From assembly GCA_005889495.1 (NCBI GenBank), contig VBHA01000074.1, positions 1-50,507 of the forward strand: a DNA stretch of 50,507 nt. Reading direction: 5' to 3'. This DNA is from Chloroflexota bacterium. Lineage in GTDB: Bacteria; Chloroflexota; Dormibacteria; Dormibacterales; Dormibacteraceae. A program made the translations under genes and the position numbers. Positions 42,830-50,507 of the stretch are shown here, in pieces. The stretch's first letter is position 1; the number at the start of each line of letters is the position of its first letter. A model generated the notes under the pieces. It saw only the letters and a list, made by a program, of their open reading frames with translations. It made no database searches and had not been told where the DNA came from.

Positions 42830-43237
42830 TTAGGCGCGCGCTCCCGACGTGGTCCCGCCCTGCATCCACAGAGCCGGCTTGTTCGGGTAGAGCACCAGGA
42901 CCAGCACCGCGACGAGGATGCCGATGATGAACCCGACGATGTCAAAGGTTCCGATCGCGACCTGGGTGAAGATGTTGTAGACGACTTCGAGGATTGCGTA
43001 GACGACGACCGCGCGGACCCAGCTGATGTTGGCGATCGGGTCGAAACCGGCGATCATGATGCCGGCGCCGAACGCGATGCCCGCCACAGGCGCGGTCGCG
43101 GCACCCGCGATACCGGTGTTGGTCGGGATGATCGAGACGCCAACGAAGCTCGCCGCCGAGCTCACCACGAGCAGGACTCCCACGACCCACAACAGGATCT
43201 TGAGCGCCAGGGGATTCCACTTTGCCATTGATGCCAC
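42830..43237 (-). CDS. Small multi-TM membrane protein
   Basis: LALKILLWVVGVLLVVSSAASFVGVSII...AVVVYAILEVVYNIFTQVAIGTFDIVGFIIGILVAVLVLVLYPNKPALWMQ. Confidence 0.8.
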   Translation of the reverse strand: MASMAKWNPLALKILLWVVGVLLVVSSAASFVGVSIIPTNTGIAGAATAPVAGIAFGAGIMIAGFDPIANISWVRAVVVYAILEVVYNIFTQVAIGTFDIVGFIIGILVAVLVLVLYPNKPALWMQGGTTSGARA

Positions 43238-43341
43238 TACTTGCCTTCCTCCATTTTCGACCGCGGTGGATTCGTTACTTGCGCTGGGCGGCGGCCGTTC
43301 AGGTGCAACTTATAGACGGAGTGCACGCATTTAGCAACCTT

Positions 43342-44538
43342 TTATGACGCAAAAACTTGCGCACCTCTCAGCCAGACGATGCGCGGTTTGAGACCGTAGG
43401 CCCAGGCGAAGGCCCCCTCGTGCTCGGCCTCCCACAGGACGAGGTCCGCGAGCTTGTGGGGGGCCACGACGCCACGGTCGGAGCGGGAGATCGAGAAGGC
43501 GCCGCCGAGCGTGGCCGCGAGCAGGGCGCGCTCGACCGACATCTTGAATACGGCCACCGCCAGCGCCACCACCACGCTCATGCTGGTGATCCCGCTCGTG
43601 CCGGGGTTGTGGTCGGTCCCGAGCGCGATCACCGCCCCGGCGTCGAGCAGCTCCTTGACGGGCGGCAGCTTGCCGATCGCCAGCGCGGTTCCTGGCGCGA
43701 GGGTGGCCACGACCCCGGCCCCGGCGAGCGCGACGGCGTCGCCGCGGTTTGCCCGCAGGAGGTGGTCAGCCGAGACCGCGTGCAGCTCGGCAGCCAGGCG
43801 CGAGCCACCCGTGCGCTCGAGCTCGTCAGCGTGGATGCGCGGGATCAGCTTGGCCTGGATCGCGGCCTTGAGGATGCTCCGGGACTGCGGAACGCTGAAA
43901 TAGCCCTTGTCGCAGAACACGTCGCAGAAGCGCGCCCCGGCCTGGTACGCGTCCTCGCACCACTCCGCGACCTGTTTGGCGTAAGTGGACGTCCGAGCCC
44001 ACCGGTCGGGCGGCAGCGCGTGCGCGGCGAGGAACGTCACCTCGATGCGAGGCAGGTCCTTCCTCGTGCCCAGCCGCGAGAGGAGGCTCGTGGCCTCCAG
44101 CTCACCCTCACGCTGCAGGTGGTAACCGGTCTTCGCCTCGACCGTGGTCGCCCCGCCCTCGAGCCACGACCACAGCCGGTGAGCCGTGGCCTGCTCGAGC
44201 GCACCCATTTCCTCGGCGCGCGTCGCCGCCACCGTTGCGCGAATGCCACCTCCCGCTTTTGCGACTTCGGCGTAGGAGGCGCCCGCCGAACGCATCGCGA
44301 CCTCGGCCATGCGGTCGCCCGCGTAGACGGGGTGCGTGTGCGCATCGATGAGGCCGGCGGTGACGAGGCCCCCCTCGCAGTCGTGCTCTTCGGTCACGGC
44401 CTCCATCAGGCCGCGAGGCTCGTCGCCATGCTTGCCGCACCACGCGATCTCGTCGCCGTCGCAGATGACCGCGGCGTCCTCGATCACACCCGCGGGCGTG
44501 CCGGTGAACAGCCGCCCTATGTCGCGCAGCCGCCTCAT
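43342..44538 (-). CDS. hutI: Imidazolonepropionase
   Basis: GLIDAHTHPVYAGDRMAEVAMRSAGASYAEVAKAGGGIRATV, EAKTGYHL, VTFLAAHALPP, DVFCDKGYFSV, ALGTDHNPGT. Confidence 0.96.
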   Translation of the reverse strand: MRRLRDIGRLFTGTPAGVIEDAAVICDGDEIAWCGKHGDEPRGLMEAVTEEHDCEGGLVTAGLIDAHTHPVYAGDRMAEVAMRSAGASYAEVAKAGGGIRATVAATRAEEMGALEQATAHRLWSWLEGGATTVEAKTGYHLQREGELEATSLLSRLGTRKDLPRIEVTFLAAHALPPDRWARTSTYAKQVAEWCEDAYQAGARFCDVFCDKGYFSVPQSRSILKAAIQAKLIPRIHADELERTGGSRLAAELHAVSADHLLRANRGDAVALAGAGVVATLAPGTALAIGKLPPVKELLDAGAVIALGTDHNPGTSGITSMSVVVALAVAVFKMSVERALLAATLGGAFSISRSDRGVVAPHKLADLVLWEAEHEGAFAWAYGLKPRIVWLRGAQVFAS

Positions 44539-44545
44539 CGCCGGG

Positions 44546-45775
44546 TCACCGCTGCACCACCGTCTGGCCGCCGACGACGACGTTCTTCACGTCGCGCCCG
44601 GAAAGGCCGTAGACGACATAGGCCGGCGTCATCTCCCGCCAGAGCGCGCTGGGCGGGTCGAGCGTGATGAAGTCGGCGAGCATCCCCGCTTTCAGCTCCC
44701 CTGCCTCCCAGCCCAGCGCGCGCATCCCGTTTACGGTCGCGGCCTCGAAGAGCTCCAGCGGTTGGTGGAGCACACGGCGACCGAGCGCGCGCCGCTGGTC
44801 GAGATCGATGCCTCGCGCCTCCTCCAGGATGTCGACCACTGCGTTGGAATCGCTTCCGGCCGTAAGCCGGCATCCCGCCCGGCTCAAGACCTGCAGTGGT
44901 CCGACCTCGTCGCCGAGGTTGCGCTCGGTCGTCGTGCACGCGCAGACCGAAACCTGGTTCTGGCCCAGCAGCGCGACGTCGTGCTCGGTGAGGTGGATCG
45001 CGTGCACCGTGGTCAGGTCCGGCCCCAGGATGCCCTCGCGCTCCAGCAGCTCGGCGGGGGTGCAGCCCTCGACCTGGACGCACTCGTCCACCTCCGCGGG
45101 CTGCTCGGCGAGGTGGATGTGCAGCGGCACCTTGCGCTCGCGGGCGTAGGTGGCGACGATGCGCATGGATTCGGCGTCGACCGCGCGGACGCTGTGGATC
45201 CCGGCCGCGATGCGCACGCCGTCGCTCTCGACCAGGTCGTCGACCCGCCGCGCCCACGCGTCTGCGTCGCCGTCGCTGAACAACATCTGCTCGGGCTCGA
45301 GCGGTCTTCCGTCGAGTCCACCGCGCAAATAGCAGGCGTCGATCAGCGTGATCCGGATGCCCTCTTCGCCGGCCGCGTCGATCAGCGCCTCGCCCAGCTC
45401 GTTGCCGTGACCGTGGAGGTAATGGAACTCGCCGACCGCGGTGATCCCCGCCTCGAGCATCTCGCGAAAAACGAGCTGCGCATGCTTGAAGTAGTCGGCC
45501 GGATCCCACTGGGTGTAGCGATACATGCGCTCGCGCCACTCCCAGAAATCGCCGCCTCCCGACTCGATCTCCCCGCGCAGCAGACGCTGAAAGGCGTGGC
45601 TGTGCACGTTGGCGAGCCCCGGCATGGTCCAGCCTTTCAGGATCACGGCGTCGTGCGGCGCAAACGTGTCCTCCTCGATCGAGCTGATGCGGCCGGCCTC
45701 GACCTCGATCAGGACGTTCTCGGCGCGGTGGCCGAGCCAGGCCTGCTCGGCGTGCCACTTGCCCGAACCGTTCAA
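44546..45775 (-). CDS. hutF: Formimidoylglutamate deiminase
   Basis: WTMPGLANVHSHAFQRLLRGEI...FWEWRERMYRYTQWDPADYFKHAQLVFREMLEAGITAVGEFHYLHH-type motif, HIHLAEQPAEVDECV, LTAGSDSNAVVDILEEARGIDLDQR. Confidence 0.95.
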   Translation of the reverse strand: MNGSGKWHAEQAWLGHRAENVLIEVEAGRISSIEEDTFAPHDAVILKGWTMPGLANVHSHAFQRLLRGEIESGGGDFWEWRERMYRYTQWDPADYFKHAQLVFREMLEAGITAVGEFHYLHGHGNELGEALIDAAGEEGIRITLIDACYLRGGLDGRPLEPEQMLFSDGDADAWARRVDDLVESDGVRIAAGIHSVRAVDAESMRIVATYARERKVPLHIHLAEQPAEVDECVQVEGCTPAELLEREGILGPDLTTVHAIHLTEHDVALLGQNQVSVCACTTTERNLGDEVGPLQVLSRAGCRLTAGSDSNAVVDILEEARGIDLDQRRALGRRVLHQPLELFEAATVNGMRALGWEAGELKAGMLADFITLDPPSALWREMTPAYVVYGLSGRDVKNVVVGGQTVVQR

Positions 45776-45776
45776 T

Positions 45777-45849
45777 CGGAAACCCCCGGATAGTCGCGAC
45801 TAACCGGCCTTTTGGTGGGCGGAAACGTCGGATAGTCGCGACTATCCGG
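45777..45849. repeat. Paired palindromic units, locus B (42-bp core spacing), between hutF and hutU
   Basis: CGGAAACCCCCGGATAGTCGCGACTAACCGG and CGGAAACGTCGGATAGTCGCGACTATCCGG; cores TAGTCGCGACTA at 45791 and 45833. Confidence 0.85.
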
Positions 45850-45853
45850 CATG

Positions 45854-47496
<1,643 letters not shown>

Positions 47497-47500
<4 letters not shown>

Positions 47501-49029
47501 CTCAACCTCCCCACGACTGCCTCCGCGGCCTCGACCACGGCGCCGGTGCGCACCAGCTCTTCGGCGGCGGCAAGCTCCGGCGCGACCACCCGGTCCGGGC
47601 CCACGCCCTTGACATGCTTGCGCAGTAGCGACCTCACCGCAGCCGTGGCGGGCGCGGCCTCGAGTGGCTTGCGCAGCTCCTGGGCGCGGGCCGCGGCCAC
47701 CAGCTCGACGGCGAGGATGCTGGTCAGGTTGTCGAGCACGGTGCGCAACTTCAGCGCCGCGCCCCAACCCATCGACACGTGGTCCTCCTGCATCCCCGAC
47801 GTCGGCACCGAGTCGACGCTCGCCGGCGCGGCCAGCCTCCGGTTCTCCGCGACCAGTGCCGCCGCGGTGTACTGGGCGACCATCAGCCCGGAGTTGACCC
47901 CAGGCTCCTCGGCGAGGAAAGGCGGCAAGCCCTGCGACCGGTGCGGGTCGAGCATCCGGTCGACGCGACGCTCCGCGATCGACCCGACCTCGGCCGCCGC
48001 GATGGCCAGGAAGTCCGCCGCGAAGGCCAGCGGCTCGCCGTGGAAGTTTCCGTTGGACTCGACGTCCCCGTTCTCGAGCACGATGGGGTTGTCGATCGTC
48101 GAAGAGAGCTCGACCTCGGCGATACGGCGCGCGAAGTCGAGCGTGTCGCGCGCGGCGCCGGCCACCTGCGGGCTGCAGCGCACGGAGTAGGAATCCTGGA
48201 CGGCGTGCTGCGAGTGGCGGTGGGAGGAAACGATCTGCGAGCCGCTCATCAGCCGCGCGAGGTTGGCTGCGCTGGCGGCCTGGCCGGCGTGCGGCCGCAC
48301 CTCGTGCATGCGCGCCTGAAACGCCCGGTCGGTGCCCAGCAGAGCCTCGGCGGACATCGCCGCGGTGACGTCGGCGGTGCGGAATAGGCGCTCGGCGTCA
48401 GCGCACGCCAGCAGCAGCATGCCCAGCATGCCGTCGGTGCCATTGATGAGCGACAGCCCTTCCTTGGTCTCGAGCTTGACCGGCTTGAGCTTCGCGGACT
48501 TCAGCGTCGGGGCCGCCTGCTTGAGCGCGCCGCCGGCGTCGATGACCTCGCCCTCGCCGACGAGCGCCAGGCCGATGTGGGCCAGCGGAGCCAGGTCGCC
48601 GCTGCAGCCGACCGAGCCATAGCGCGGCACCACGGGGGTGATGCCTTCGTTGAGCATCGCGAGCAGTGCCTCAGCCAGCAGCGGCCGCACGCCGGACATG
48701 CCCATCGCCAGCGTGCGCGCTCGCAGCAGCATCGTCGCCCGCACCACCTCGGCGTCCACCGGGGGGCCGACCCCCGCCGCGTGGGAGCGGATCAGCGCGA
48801 GCTGCAGCTCGGGCTGGCGCAGGGGTGCGATGCGCGTGCCGGCCAGGGCGCCGAAGCCGGTCGACACACCGTAGACGGGTTCGCGCGAGCCGGCCGCACG
48901 CTCGACCCGGGCGCGGCTGCGCTCCATCCGCGTCCGCGCCGCCGGTGCGAGGGCGACCTTCTCCCGGTGACGGGCGACGGCGACGACCTGGTCCTCGGTC
49001 AGGCCATGGCCTCGCAGCGTCACGGTCAT
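47497..49029 (-). CDS. hutH: Histidine ammonia-lyase
   Basis: [94 protein letters not shown]; note GCSGDL rather than GASGDL. Confidence 0.95.
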
Positions 49030-49085
49030 CTCGTCAAAGGCTAACCGATGTTTTTGGGGGCTTCCCGGCGGCTGGGTAACCAGGC

Positions 49086-49152
49086 TGCGCCCACGTTTTT
49101 CCGGAAAATTGGCTCGGCAGGCGGGGTTGTGCCCACGTTTTTCCGGAAAATT
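49086..49152. repeat. Paired palindromic units, locus C (42-bp spacing), upstream of hutH
   Basis: TGCGCCCACGTTTTTCCGGAAAATT (49086) and TGTGCCCACGTTTTTCCGGAAAATT (49128): 24/25 identical. Confidence 0.87.
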
Positions 49153-49209
49153 CAGGGTCAGGCCTTTCGGGGTTGGCGGCGGCCGCCATCTCGCGGCGCA
49201 GCCTGTCGA

Positions 49210-49671
49210 TCACGGCGCCGGCAGGTACCGCGCCTTCACCGGCACTCCGTCCTGGACCCGCAGCACCCAGGTCGAGCCCTTGTCGAAACCGCCGTCGCCT
49301 GCCCTGATGACGTGGCGCGCGACGAGGTACTCGACCAGCTCCCACACGATGTCGCCGTGCGTGCTCAGCACCGCCTGGTCCAGCTTCGAGCTGCCCAGGA
49401 ACTCGTTGAGACCGTCGAGCCCGTGTCCTTCGGCGAGCTCGATCGACGACTTGACCGGCAAGCGCCGGGCTCGGCTGAGCGACTCGACTGTCTGCATGCA
49501 GCGGAGATAGGGGCTGGTGAAGATCGACTTGATCGGGAACGGCTCGAACGCCGCCACCAGGTCCTCGGCCTGCTTCTGTCCCTTCTTGCTCAGTGGCCGC
49601 AGGCGGTCGTCGCCGGTCCAGTGTCCGCGGCTGCCGGCCTTCGCGTGCCGGATTACGTAAAACGTGCGCAC
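49210..49671 (-). CDS. SixA-like histidine phosphatase
   Basis: MRTFYVIRHAKAG...DRLRPLSKKGQKQAEDLVAAFEPFPIKSIFTSPYLRCMQTVESL...LSTHGDIVWELVEYL. Confidence 0.9.
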   Translation of the reverse strand: MRTFYVIRHAKAGSRGHWTGDDRLRPLSKKGQKQAEDLVAAFEPFPIKSIFTSPYLRCMQTVESLSRARRLPVKSSIELAEGHGLDGLNEFLGSSKLDQAVLSTHGDIVWELVEYLVARHVIRAGDGGFDKGSTWVLRVQDGVPVKARYLPAP

Positions 49672-49672
49672 A

Positions 49673-50507
49673 TCACGACATCCAGTCGCGCAGCCGCTTG
49701 CGGTCCAGCGAGTCCCAGACCTTCGGCCACTGGGCGCGCGCCTGGCCGGCCGCGATTCCCTCCAGCGCGATCAGCTCGCCGGCCACGAACGCGCGCCGCC
49801 CGCTGACCTTTGCGGCCCGAAGCCAGGCCTGCGCCGTGACGCTGTCCTGGTGCTCGCCGAGCACCGTCTGCAGCCTGGCCGCGGCGCGGCCGAACGCGGT
49901 GGCGTCCGCTCCCGCGACCGGCGCCACGGCCTCGGCCGCGTATCGCGCTCGCTTGGCGAGGATGCGGATTCGGTGGAGCTCGGGGTCGGTGGGCGATTCC
50001 GGCAGCTGGCGCACGGCGGAACGAAGGCGCCGCCACGGCGTCGTCGCGAGCGCGGGCAACAGCCCGCTCGCCGGCTGGTCCGCGTCGGGAAGCGTGACCG
50101 GATTGTGCGCGCCGGTCACCAGCCGCTCCAGCAGCTCGATGTAGCGGTCGGAATCCAGGTCCTCGCCGAGCTTGTGGCGCAGGGCGTCGATCTCGACCTC
50201 GAGCAGGTGCAGGAGCGCGGCCGCCGACCGCGTGTCGCTTGCCGGCAGCGACCTGGACCTCTCGCGCAACCTCTCCAGCAGCACTTCGCGGTCGCGCACA
50301 GCACCCAGGCTGAGCGCGAGCCAGCCCAGCTCGGAGCGCAGCGGCTCGGTCCACTCGGGGTCGAGGAGGGGACCGAACGTGCGCAGGTTGGAGCGGAGCT
50401 TGCGCGTCGCGACTCGCGCCTGGTGCACCGCCTCGGGGTCGCGGCCGGTCCGGACGAGCGGGTCGTGATAGAGGAGGTTCGCGATCGATTCCGAAAGCGC
50501 GTTCTTG
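49673..50507 (-). CDS. CHAD-domain protein, truncated at window end
   Basis: VHQARVATRKLRSNLRTFGPLLDPEW...ELGWLALSLGAVRDREVLLERL...LHRIRILAKRARYAAEAV; frame stays open to 50507. Confidence 0.88.
   Translation of the reverse strand, partial: KNALSESIANLLYHDPLVRTGRDPEAVHQARVATRKLRSNLRTFGPLLDPEWTEPLRSELGWLALSLGAVRDREVLLERLRERSRSLPASDTRSAAALLHLLEVEIDALRHKLGEDLDSDRYIELLERLVTGAHNPVTLPDADQPASGLLPALATTPWRRLRSAVRQLPESPTDPELHRIRILAKRARYAAEAVAPVAGADATAFGRAAARLQTVLGEHQDSVTAQAWLRAAKVSGRRAFVAGELIALEGIAAGQARAQWPKVWDSLDRKRLRDWMS

Overview
High-GC chromosomal segment of about 50.5 kb. It resembles soil Chloroflexota/Dormibacterota-like or actinobacterial-like DNA, but the lineage is inference only. Recognisable content: two MarR/divergent-gene pairs; a hydrolase/erythromycin-esterase/FAD-oxidase block; a TadE/TadG pilin block; a two-component system with a GT51 transglycosylase; an LCP protein; an Nramp transporter with an MgtE-N/CBS/PRC protein; an M32 peptidase; an HMG-CoA-lyase-like protein; an orphan RnfD/NqrB-like membrane protein; a truncated haemoglobin plus AhpD-like protein; a phenylacetyl-CoA epoxidase (paa) cluster; fdhD; a histidine-utilisation operon (hutH-U-F-I); SixA/CHAD; and three tRNAs (Tyr, Arg, His). 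Most interesting signals: (1) an AhpD-like gene with an in-frame TGA exactly at the second position of its CxxC motif (CRY-U-xxxH), followed by a bSECIS-like hairpin, i.e. a probable selenoprotein next to a truncated haemoglobin; (2) a leader ORF plus anti-SD/SD stem upstream of an MFS transporter that looks like a translational attenuator; (3) three intergenic loci, each with a pair of near-identical palindromic units of locus-specific sequence and all with exactly 42-bp spacing; (4) a paaD split into an N-terminal DUF59 gene and a C-terminal zinc ribbon, separated by paaB-paaC; (5) five frameshifts or deletions clustered at 9.6-20.9 kb; (6) a ~42-bp compound-hairpin repeat in inverted orientation flanking the two-component/GT51 block. 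All calls come from reading sequence and translations; no database search was run.
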